Both the position numbers and the translations under genes were made by a program. From an uncultured Methylocystaceae bacterium (lineage in GTDB: Bacteria > Pseudomonadota > Alphaproteobacteria > Rhizobiales > Beijerinckiaceae): a stretch of 6,543 bases of DNA. Each line of letters starts with the position of its first letter. Positions within the stretch are counted from its first letter, which is position 1. The stretch is taken from assembly GCA_945956975.1 (NCBI GenBank), contig CAMFKC010000137.1, positions 1 to 6,543 of the forward strand. Direction: 5' to 3'. The notes under the pieces are model-generated. The model was not told where the DNA came from, did no database searches, and worked only from the letters and a program-made list of their open reading frames with translations. Positions 1-5,291 of this stretch are shown here, one piece after another.

Positions 1-416
1 ATCTCGACCGGATCGCCGAGATCGAGACGGCCGCCCTCGTCACCGACCGGCTTTCGCGCCGCGCCCTGCGCGGACGGATTGAAAGCAGGTCCTGCGCGAT
101 GCTGGTGGCGGACAGCGCGGGAACCATCGCCGGCTACGCGCTGGTCGAATTCCGCAAGACGTCCCGGCGCGCCCGGCTGTTTTCGATCGCGCGCGCGCCG
201 GATTCGCCCGAGGGCGTTGGCCGCGCGTTGCTGGCGGCCTGCGAGCGCGAAGCTGTTCGACGTGGTTGCGACGCGATGCGGCTCGAGTCCCGCGAAGACA
301 ATATGCGGGCGCTGCGGCTGTACGACGCCGCTGGCTACGTTCGGTTCGCGCGGGTCGCGAATTACTACGAGGACGGCGCCGCCGCGCTGCGGCTGGAAAA
401 GCCGCTACAAGTCTGA
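1..416 (+). CDS. GNAT-family N-acetyltransferase, 5'-truncated by the window edge
   Basis: This gene is open at the left edge. The reading frame begins at base 3 and gives 137 visible residues before TGA at 414-416. It looks like a GCN5-related N-acetyltransferase, a cytosolic enzyme that moves an acetyl group from acetyl-CoA to an amine. Visible family features are the beta4 strand region (RLFSIARAP), a motif-A-like loop and helix (EGVGRALLAACEREAVRRG), the motif-B segment with REDN..ALRLYDAAGY, and a C-terminal strand ending ALRLEKPL. The pattern TDRLSRRALR near the start and YYEDGAAALR near the end recalls the RimI-like GNATs that are often fused to, or encoded beside, C39-type peptidase domains. 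Here the protein ends right after the GNAT fold, so no such fusion exists on the C-terminal side. The pyrophosphate-binding loop is degenerate (see findings). Only about 20-30 N-terminal residues should be missing. The substrate is unknown. The ATG at 99 is internal to the fold and not the true start. Confidence 0.85.
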   Translation, partial: LDRIAEIETAALVTDRLSRRALRGRIESRSCAMLVADSAGTIAGYALVEFRKTSRRARLFSIARAPDSPEGVGRALLAACEREAVRRGCDAMRLESREDNMRALRLYDAAGYVRFARVANYYEDGAAALRLEKPLQV

Positions 417-529
417 ATTGCGCACATGCAGGTTTTGACGGCCGCCTTGCCGGGTCGCCGACCGTTTTTGTGGCCGCTGGTCAATTGATCGTCCTACATT
501 CGCCCGACATGAGCCCGGGCTGGACTTGA

Positions 530-1525
530 ATGAAAACGACAACGGCAGGCCGCCCGATCGCGGTGCATGCATTTTCGACCCGCAATTTCGCGCCGCAGGA
601 GCGGCTGGACGTGTGGCGTGATTTGGTCGGCGGCTCCTATACGCTCAGCGCTGATCCTGTCGGCTTCGAGGCGGAGGCGCGCCTCGCGCAGATCGACGGC
701 ATGATCTTTCGCTCGATGACCGCCAGCGTCCAATCTGTCGGCCGCACGGCGGCGCAAATACGCCGTGACGGGCTGGAGCATTTTTCCCTGCACCTCAACC
801 ACGCCGGCTATTGCTTCAGCTCCGCGCGGGGCGACGGCGTCTTGCATCCGGGCGAGATCAGCATCAACGATCTCACGCGGCCTTTCGAGCGATCGGCCGC
901 GCTCGAACGCGACAGTATCGTGCTGTCGCTGCCGCGCGACGCCGTCGAGCGCATCGCCCCTCAGACATCGCTCCACGGCGCGGTCCTCGGCGGCCCGGTG
1001 GCGACGTTGTTCGCGACGCATATGCAGATGCTGGCGAGCCGGATGGCGGAACTGCCGCAAGCTGCAGCGCGCCCGTTGATGGACTCAACCCTGGCGATGC
1101 TGGGCGCTGCGCTGTCGACCTACGCGCCGGACACGAAATGCCTCGATGCGGCCCGCGCGCTCGCGGCCAAACGCCACATTCGGCGCAATCTGTCGCGTGT
1201 GTCGCTGGGCCCTGAAACCATTGCGCGGGACCTGCGCATTTCGCGCACGACGCTCTATCGCCTGTTCGAGGCCGAAGGCGGCGTGGCGCACTACATTTCC
1301 CGGCGGCGTCTGGCCGCCGCCGCCGCGGCGCTTCGCGATCCCGATGATCTGCGGTCGATTTCGGCGCTGGTCGTGGCTTTCGGCTTTGGCAGCGCGTCGT
1401 CGCTCGCGCGCGCCTTTCGCGCGCGCTACGGCATGTCGCCCTCAGACTTCCGGCTCGCGCGCCGTGACGAGCCGGAAGACTTCAGCGGCGCCGCCTATGC
1501 GGCCTGGCTGCGGCAGATCGCATAA
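530..1525 (+). CDS. AraC-family transcriptional regulator
   Basis: This is a 331-residue one-component regulator. Residues about 15-195 resemble the AraC-binding-like N-terminal domain, with a cupin-type region around GLEHFSLHLN (81-90) and HPGEISINDLTRPFE (106-120). Residues about 213-312 form the AraC/XylS DNA-binding domain. Its first helix-turn-helix is at 225-250 (LGPETIARDLRISRTTLYRLF), and its second is at 277-308, ending in the signature FGFGSASSLARAFRARYGMSPSDFR. Length and order fit the family. The effector and target promoters cannot be read from sequence. The gene converges on the ricin-type gene rather than diverging from it, so it need not control its neighbours. The start at 530 is the first in-frame ATG after the TGA at 527-529. 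No good Shine-Dalgarno sequence precedes it, so the start is less certain than the gene. I saw no convincing promoter in the 113-bp gap after the GNAT gene. Confidence 0.93.
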   Translation: MKTTTAGRPIAVHAFSTRNFAPQERLDVWRDLVGGSYTLSADPVGFEAEARLAQIDGMIFRSMTASVQSVGRTAAQIRRDGLEHFSLHLNHAGYCFSSARGDGVLHPGEISINDLTRPFERSAALERDSIVLSLPRDAVERIAPQTSLHGAVLGGPVATLFATHMQMLASRMAELPQAAARPLMDSTLAMLGAALSTYAPDTKCLDAARALAAKRHIRRNLSRVSLGPETIARDLRISRTTLYRLFEAEGGVAHYISRRRLAAAAAALRDPDDLRSISALVVAFGFGSASSLARAFRARYGMSPSDFRLARRDEPEDFSGAAYAAWLRQIA

Positions 1526-1541
1526 CCGTCCTACCGGACGG
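1526..1541. terminator. Small perfect hairpin at a convergent gene junction, possible bidirectional terminator
   Basis: CCGTCC (1526-1531), loop TACC, GGACGG (1536-1541) forms a perfect 6-bp stem. It starts on the base after the AraC stop codon and contains the stop codon of the - strand gene. The position between two convergent genes suits a shared terminator, but neither strand has a U-tract after the stem, so intrinsic termination is doubtful. Confidence 0.3.
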
Positions 1542-2244
1542 CGTCGGCCGCCGCCCTGGTCGCCTCGAAGATCCCGCCGAAATTGGCGCGGATCGTGTCG
1601 CAATGCGCGGCCGCGTCGCGGCGCACGTCGGCTGCGATCTTCTCCATTTCGGACGTCGGGATTTCGAGCTTGGCCTGCAACCGGTCGGAGGCGGCGCCCA
1701 GACGCTCCATCTGCGCATCCTTCACCGGCGCCTTGCACTCCTGCGCATAGACGATGACGCCGAGCACGCGGCCGAGCGCGTTTTCGGCCGCCGCGCGCGG
1801 GCTCATGACCTGCGGATAGACCCAGGCCTGCTCCTGCCCACCGTCGCATGCCCAGAGGTGGATCGGAGCGCCGTCGCGGGTGTTGCCATCGGGCAGGTCG
1901 AGGCACTTGTCGCCCATCTTGATCTGGCCGTTGGAGAGGCGCCACTGATCCGCGCCCGGCGCGCTGCAGGCGGACAGCTGCAGCCGCGCGCCATCGGCCG
2001 GCTTGCCGCCGGCGACGTTGAGGCACATGCCGTCCTTGCCCTCGATCTGGCCGTGCTGGAAGGTCCATTTCTGCTCGGGGCTGCCGTCGCACGGCCAGTA
2101 GTGCAGGCGCACGCCGACCTTCGTGTCGCCGTTGGGAATGTCGATGCACTTGCCGCCCTTGCCGCGAATGTCGCCCGCCGCGGAGGCAGGCGCGGCTGCA
2201 AGGACGCCAAGCGCGAGCGCCGCGATTGCGATGAGTATCTTCAT
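1531..2244 (-). CDS. Secreted ricin-type beta-trefoil lectin-like protein with C-terminal helical domain
   Basis: This gene encodes 237 residues. The ATG at 2244-2242 is preceded by GAGGGA at good spacing and opens a textbook signal peptide (MKILIAIAALALGVLAAAPASA, cut near residue 22-23). A longer open frame reaching 2388 has no signal peptide at its start and is rejected. Residues about 24-143 form three beta-trefoil repeats. Each has a Cys pair exactly 19 residues apart (C33/C52, C74/C93, C114/C133) and ends in a QxW-type motif (QKW 58-60, DQW 99-101, QAW 139-141). These are hallmarks of ricin B-type carbohydrate-binding domains. The Cys pairs probably form disulfides, which fits an oxidising periplasmic or extracellular location. 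Residues about 148-237 are mostly helical, have one Cys pair (C170, C215) and match no family I can name. No catalytic domain is visible, so the role is probably binding. The ligand is unknown. It converges on the AraC gene and diverges from the ABC operon. Confidence 0.85.
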   Translation of the reverse strand: MKILIAIAALALGVLAAAPASAAGDIRGKGGKCIDIPNGDTKVGVRLHYWPCDGSPEQKWTFQHGQIEGKDGMCLNVAGGKPADGARLQLSACSAPGADQWRLSNGQIKMGDKCLDLPDGNTRDGAPIHLWACDGGQEQAWVYPQVMSPRAAAENALGRVLGVIVYAQECKAPVKDAQMERLGAASDRLQAKLEIPTSEMEKIAADVRRDAAAHCDTIRANFGGIFEATRAAADAVR

Positions 2245-2433
2245 GCCGTCCCTCGTTGGTTCAAGACCCGCCCCGTCACAGCGCGTAGCGTGCGGCAGGG
2301 CCGCTGCACACCTGCGCCGGACGCCGGGTCGAGACTTGGGACGGCAGGGCAAGCGGACGCTTGCGCTCGCCCCGCACAACGGCCACAAATCCTCCTCGTC
2401 TTTCCGGGGGCCCGCATCGGCCGAGGAGGTTCA
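2245..2433. promoter_or_regulatory. Divergent intergenic region with promoters and 5' leader of the ABC operon
   Basis: This 189-bp gap separates the starts of two divergent genes and must hold promoters for both, although I cannot pick out convincing -35/-10 pairs. It is rich in possible local stems: GCGGC/GCCGC (2292-2296/2300-2304), GCAAGC/GCTTGC (2349-2354/2359-2364), and a longer-range GACCCG/CGGGTC pair (2265-2270/2325-2330). In DNA this GC-rich some of these pairs are expected by chance. I found no recognisable TPP or FMN riboswitch core. The strongest element is the ribosome-site hairpin listed separately. Confidence 0.5.
2391..2429 (+). promoter_or_regulatory. Shine-Dalgarno site paired with an upstream anti-SD sequence
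   Basis: CCTCCTCG (2391-2398) is the exact reverse complement of CGAGGAGG (2422-2429), which contains the strong GAGGAGG ribosome binding site of the binding-protein gene, 4 nt before its GTG start. The pair would make an 8-bp GC-rich stem with a 23-nt loop, hiding the site in mRNA that begins upstream of 2391. The complementarity is seen directly. A regulatory function is inferred. If transcription starts downstream of 2398 the hairpin would not form. Confidence 0.45.
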
Positions 2434-3438
2434 GTGAAGTTGAGATCCATTCTGGCGGCGCTGGCCGTCCTCGCCGCATGCGCCGCACATCCGGCCCGCG
2501 CGCTCGACAAGGTGTCCTTCGCCACAAACTGGCTGGCCGAGGCCGAGCATGGCGGCTTCTATCAGGCGGTCGCCGACGGCACCTACGCCAAGTATGGGCT
2601 CGACGTGAAGATCGTGCCCGGCGGCCCGCAGGCCAACAACCGGCTGCTGCTGATCTCCGGCAAGGTCGACTTCTTCATGGGCGCCAACATGATCCAGGCG
2701 CTGGATGCGGTGAAGGAAGGCGTGCCGACGCTCGCCGTCGCCTCCATGTTCCAGAAGGATCCGATCGTCTACATGTCGCATCCGGGCCAGGGCCTGGACA
2801 GGATCGAGGACCTGAAGAACGCCAACGCCTATTTCGTCGGCAAGGACAATCTCGTCACCGTCTTCCAGTGGGCCAAGCAGACCTACGGGTTTCGCGAAGA
2901 GAAGGTGAAGCCCTACAGCTTCAATCCCGCGCCCTTCATCGCTGACAGGAAGGCCGTGCAGCAGGGCTATCTCACGAGCGAGCCCTACGAGGTGGAGAAG
3001 CAGGGCGGCTTCAAGCCGAACGTCTTCTTGGTGGCCGACTTCGGCTACGATTCCTATTCGACGACGATCGAGACGCGCGCGGAAACCATCGCGAAGAAGC
3101 CGGACCTCGTGCAGCGCTTCGTCGATGCCTCCGCCATCGGCTGGTACAATTATCTCTACGGCGACAACAAGGCCGCAAACGCGCTCATCAAGAAGGACAA
3201 TCCCGAGATCACCGACGGGCAGATCGCCTTCTCCATCGAGCAGATGAAGCAGCACGGCGTGGTCGATTCCGGCGACTCGCTGAAATCAGGCATCGGCGCC
3301 ATGACCGACGGACGCATGAAGAGCTTCTTCGACAAGATGGTGAAGGCGGGCGTGGTCGACGCGAAGGTGGACTACAAGAAGTCCTACACGCTGCAATTCG
3401 TGAACAAGGGTATCGGCGTCGAACTCCGGCCGAAGTGA
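2434..3438 (+). CDS. ABC transporter substrate-binding protein, THI5/NMT1-like (SsuA/TauA/ThiY type)
   Basis: This is a 334-residue periplasmic binding protein that delivers a ligand to the permease and ATPase encoded downstream. The start is GTG at 2434: GAGGAGG lies 4 nt upstream and the codon opens a basic, then hydrophobic signal sequence (MKLRSILAALAVLAAC, cleavage likely after ARA at residue 23). LAAC at 13-16 also fits a lipobox, so a lipid anchor is possible. The mature protein begins VSFATNW and carries the NMT1/THI5-like motif NWLAEAEHGGFYQA (32-45), then a GGPQANNRLLLISGKVDFFMG segment (63-83) and the usual two-lobed fold. Relatives with NW..E.EHGGF bind thiamine pyrimidine precursors or other small nitrogen heterocycles, but others bind sulfonates or unrelated ligands, so the substrate stays open. 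The frame is open upstream to 1603. That extension is antisense to the ricin-type gene and is not part of this protein. The gene is first in the operon and is followed by a palindrome-containing spacer. Confidence 0.92.
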   Translation: MKLRSILAALAVLAACAAHPARALDKVSFATNWLAEAEHGGFYQAVADGTYAKYGLDVKIVPGGPQANNRLLLISGKVDFFMGANMIQALDAVKEGVPTLAVASMFQKDPIVYMSHPGQGLDRIEDLKNANAYFVGKDNLVTVFQWAKQTYGFREEKVKPYSFNPAPFIADRKAVQQGYLTSEPYEVEKQGGFKPNVFLVADFGYDSYSTTIETRAETIAKKPDLVQRFVDASAIGWYNYLYGDNKAANALIKKDNPEITDGQIAFSIEQMKQHGVVDSGDSLKSGIGAMTDGRMKSFFDKMVKAGVVDAKVDYKKSYTLQFVNKGIGVELRPK

Positions 3439-3501
3439 AGAGGCTCGCTCTCGTGACGGATATGCGCGCCGCACATGATCGCGTATCGCGCCGCTGCTTC
3501 T

Positions 3502-3611
3502 CCCTCCCGCTCGCCGGGAGGGCCAGGGCGGGGGCAGTCGCGCCACGAATGTCGCGAGATCCTGCCCGGTCGGCCCCCACCCCCAGCGCCTCCCCGCAAG
3601 GGGCAGGGGAG
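3502..3611. repeat. GC-rich palindromic intergenic element between the binding-protein and ATPase genes
   Basis: This roughly 110-bp element fills much of the 187-bp spacer. The left arm has a perfect 8-bp hairpin, CCCTCCCG/CGGGAGGG (3502-3509/3515-3522, loop CTCGC). The right arm has a similar one, CTCCCC/GGGGAG (3590-3595/3606-3611), with an alternative CCCC-GCAA-GGGG inside it. Between them GGGCGGGGGC (3526-3535) roughly mirrors GCCCCCACCCCC (3573-3584), so the whole unit is an imperfect inverted repeat. The C/G-run arms resemble repeats dispersed through many Rhizobiales genomes (recalled, not searched). Placed inside an operon after the binding-protein gene, it could protect the upstream mRNA from 3' exonucleases or cause partial termination, as REP elements do after malE. 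The ATPase ribosome site follows directly. Confidence 0.7.
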
Positions 3612-3612
3612 C

Positions 3613-3617
3613 GAGGG
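3613..3617 (+). promoter_or_regulatory. Ribosome binding site of the ATPase gene
   Basis: GAGGG sits 8 nt before the ATG at 3626 and just beyond the right arm of the palindromic element. It supports this start over other candidates. Confidence 0.55.
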
Positions 3618-3625
3618 CGATCCGC

Positions 3626-4393
3626 ATGAATGCGCCAAGCGCTCCCCTCGTGCGCCTGCAAGACGTCGGCAAGTCCTTCGCCAATGGCGTCGCGGCGCTC
3701 GGCGGGCTCGATCTCGACGTGCGCGACGGCGAGTTCTTGACCCTGCTCGGCCCCTCTGGCTGCGGCAAGTCGACGACGCTGCGCATGATCGCCGGCCTCA
3801 GCCGCCAGTCCTCCGGCAGTATCGCGTGGCGCAACGGCGTGCGGCCACAGGTCGGCTTCGTGTTCCAGGAGCCGACCTTAATGCCCTGGGCGGATGTCGC
3901 GCAAAACGTCTACCTGCCGTTGCGGCTTGCGGGCATGAGCGAGCGCGAGGCGCAGCCGCGCATTGCCGCCGCGCTCGAGGGCGTCGGGCTCGCCTCCTTT
4001 GCGAAGGCCTATCCCCGCGAGCTTTCCGGCGGGATGCGGATGCGCGTGTCGATCGCGCGCGCGCTGGTCACGCGGCCGCCGCTGCTCTTGATGGACGAAC
4101 CGTTCGCCGCGCTGGACGAGATCACGCGCTTCAAGCTCAACGACGATCTTCTGGCGCTGGCGCGCGAATTGAAGACGACGGTCGTCTTCGTCACGCATTC
4201 GGTGTTCGAGAGCGTCTACCTGTCCTCGCGCATCGCGGTGTTTGCCGCGCGGCCGGGCCGTGTCGTCGAGACGATCGAGGTCGATGGCCCCGCCGTCCGT
4301 GATGCCGAGTTCCGGCTGTCGCCGGAATTCGCAGAGACGTGCCGACAGGCTTCCGCCGCGCTCGATCGCGCCAGCGGGAGGGTTCCCGCATGA
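3626..4393 (+). CDS. ABC transporter ATP-binding protein, SsuB/TauB type
   Basis: This 255-residue cytoplasmic ATPase powers the importer. All nucleotide-binding motifs are intact: Walker A GPSGCGKST (42-50), Q-loop FVFQEPTLMPW (Gln81), ABC signature LSGGM (133-137), Walker B LLLMDEP (153-159), D-loop ALDE (162-165) and switch His191 in VTHS. The Q-loop sequence with LMPW is typical of the nitrate/sulfonate/taurine branch, which fits the THI5/NMT1-like binding protein. Length is normal for the branch and there is no extra regulatory domain. The ATG at 3626 has GAGGG upstream. The TGA at 4391-4393 overlaps the ATG of the permease gene (ATGA), which predicts translational coupling and roughly equal output of the two membrane-complex subunits. 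Confidence 0.95.
   Translation: MNAPSAPLVRLQDVGKSFANGVAALGGLDLDVRDGEFLTLLGPSGCGKSTTLRMIAGLSRQSSGSIAWRNGVRPQVGFVFQEPTLMPWADVAQNVYLPLRLAGMSEREAQPRIAAALEGVGLASFAKAYPRELSGGMRMRVSIARALVTRPPLLLMDEPFAALDEITRFKLNDDLLALARELKTTVVFVTHSVFESVYLSSRIAVFAARPGRVVETIEVDGPAVRDAEFRLSPEFAETCRQASAALDRASGRVPA
4376..4382 (+). promoter_or_regulatory. Ribosome binding site of the permease gene, inside the ATPase coding sequence
   Basis: GGGAGGG lies 7 nt before the ATG at 4390. It fixes the permease start at the ATGA overlap, and therefore places the 23-bp inverted repeat that follows inside the translated region. Confidence 0.6.
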
Positions 4394-5244
4394 GCGAGAA
4401 ACGGACCGCGAGCCTTCAGGCTCGCAAGACTAAAGGAAGCGAAGGCGAGCCTGAAGGCTCGCGGTCCAGCCGCCTCCTAGACATCGGCCTGCCGGTCGGC
4501 GTCTTCATCCTCTTCCTGCTCGCGTGGGAAGCCGTGGTCGTGCTGGCGCAGATCCCACCCTACATCCTGCCGGCGCCGAGCGTCATCGGCGCGACGATCG
4601 TCAAGGACTGGCCGCTGCTCTCGGCCTCGCTCATGGTGACGCTGACCATCACCTTCGAGGCGCTGGCGCTCGCCATCGTCGGCGGCGTAGGGCTCGCCAT
4701 CCTGCTGGCGCAAAGCCGCTGGATCGAGCGCGCCTTCCTGCCCTTCGCCATCATCCTGCAGGTGACGCCGGTCATTGCCATCGCGCCGCTGCTGCTGGTG
4801 TGGCTCGAACCCTCGACGGCGGTGCTGGTCTGCGCCTTCATCGTCGCCTTCTTCCCGATCCTGTCGAACACCGCGCTCGGGCTCGCCTCGACCGACCACA
4901 ATCTGCTCGACCTCTTCGAGCTCTACCGCGCCTCGCGCTGGAAGCAGCTGATCTGGCTGCGGCTGCCGGCGGCGTTGCCCTATTTTTTCTCCGGGCTGCG
5001 CATCGCCGGTGGGCTCGCGCTCATCGGCGCCATCGTGGCCGAACTCGCGGCGGGCGCGGCAGGACAGGGAACAGGCCTCGCCTTCCGCATCACCGAGGCT
5101 GGCTTCCGCCTCAACATCCCACGCATGTTCGCCGCGCTGACGCTGATCTCGCTGACGGGCATCGCGATCTACGCGCTGTTCGCGTTGCTGTCGAAACTCG
5201 CGCTCGGCCGCTGGCACGACAGCGCGCGGGAGCGGGAGCGGTAG
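4390..5244 (+). CDS. ABC transporter permease, SsuC/TauC type (BPD_transp_1)
   Basis: This 284-residue inner-membrane protein forms the translocation path of the importer. The first about 28 residues are hydrophilic and are largely encoded by an inverted repeat (codons 5-26). Membrane segments follow at about 31-53, 80-107, 113-137, 141-164, 200-222 and 246-270, a normal count for the family. The cytoplasmic EAA loop that docks on the ATPase lies at about 173-198 and ends in the typical RLPAALPY (191-198). The loop's usually conserved Gly is replaced by Arg180. The start at ATG 4390 has a strong GGGAGGG and overlaps the ATPase stop by 4 nt. The C-terminus is charged (ends ARERER). The closest family resemblance, from GLRIAGGLALIGAIVAE and NIPRMFAALTLISLTGIAIY, is to permeases paired with THI5/NMT1-like binding proteins. 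The substrate is unknown. Confidence 0.93.
   Translation: MSEKRTASLQARKTKGSEGEPEGSRSSRLLDIGLPVGVFILFLLAWEAVVVLAQIPPYILPAPSVIGATIVKDWPLLSASLMVTLTITFEALALAIVGGVGLAILLAQSRWIERAFLPFAIILQVTPVIAIAPLLLVWLEPSTAVLVCAFIVAFFPILSNTALGLASTDHNLLDLFELYRASRWKQLIWLRLPAALPYFFSGLRIAGGLALIGAIVAELAAGAAGQGTGLAFRITEAGFRLNIPRMFAALTLISLTGIAIYALFALLSKLALGRWHDSARERER
4403..4467. repeat. Perfect 23-bp inverted repeat inside the permease gene
   Basis: Arms at 4403-4425 and 4445-4467 are exact reverse complements over 23 of 23 bases, with a 19-nt loop. Each arm is also a hairpin by itself: GCGAGCC-TTCA-GGCTCGC (4408-4425) and GCGAGCC-TGAA-GGCTCGC (4445-4462). The unit starts 13 nt after the A of the start codon, is 65 nt long (not a multiple of three), is read through in frame, and encodes the hydrophilic tail before the first membrane helix. 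I see no target-site duplication. It looks like an inserted REP/MITE-type palindrome or an mRNA control hairpin. Confidence 0.9.
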
Positions 5245-5259
5245 TTCTTCCGTCATTGC

Positions 5260-5280
5260 GACGAGCGTTTTCGCGTCGTC
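5260..5280 (+). terminator. Hairpin shortly after the permease gene, possible transcript end
   Basis: GACGA-GCG (5260-5267) pairs with CGC-G-TCGTC (5272-5280), leaving a TTTT loop and one bulged G, 15 nt after the permease stop codon. No U-tract follows, so it is a weak intrinsic terminator at best. The sequence before it (CCGTCATTGCGA) resembles the end of a common alphaproteobacterial repeat, which is an alternative explanation. Confidence 0.3.
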
Positions 5281-5291
5281 TCGAGTCTGAG

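Noticed and set aside
435..463. TTGACG at 435-440 as a -35 box for the AraC gene
   Set aside because: At 17-bp spacing the -10 position reads CCGACC, far from consensus, so no promoter is claimed.
509..529. Six-codon mini-ORF (MSPGWT) directly before the AraC start, as an attenuating leader peptide
   Set aside because: There is no ribosome site, no regulatory codon pattern and no terminator/antiterminator pair. An ATG followed soon by a stop is unremarkable.
494..1060. 188-codon - strand open frame opposite the AraC gene
   Set aside because: It is Arg-rich, lacks a domain, and is opposite a complete AraC-family regulator.
2361..2390. TTGCGC...ACAAAT as promoter of the ABC operon
   Set aside because: Both boxes are poor and the spacing is 18 bp. 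A start from it would begin after most of the anti-SD segment. Too weak to annotate.
2245..2433. TPP (THI-box) or FMN riboswitch upstream of a THI5-like binding protein
   Set aside because: I looked for the conserved CTGAGA and the distal TPP core, and for the FMN AGGGTTC-type core, and found neither. Only generic GC-rich stems and the anti-SD pair are present.
2431..3255. 274-codon - strand open frame across the binding-protein gene
   Set aside because: It lies wholly opposite a clear binding protein and has no family features of its own.
5228..5241. GGGAGC tandem repeat at the end of the permease gene
   Set aside because: Only two short units encoding the ERER tail, compatible with ordinary high-GC coding sequence.
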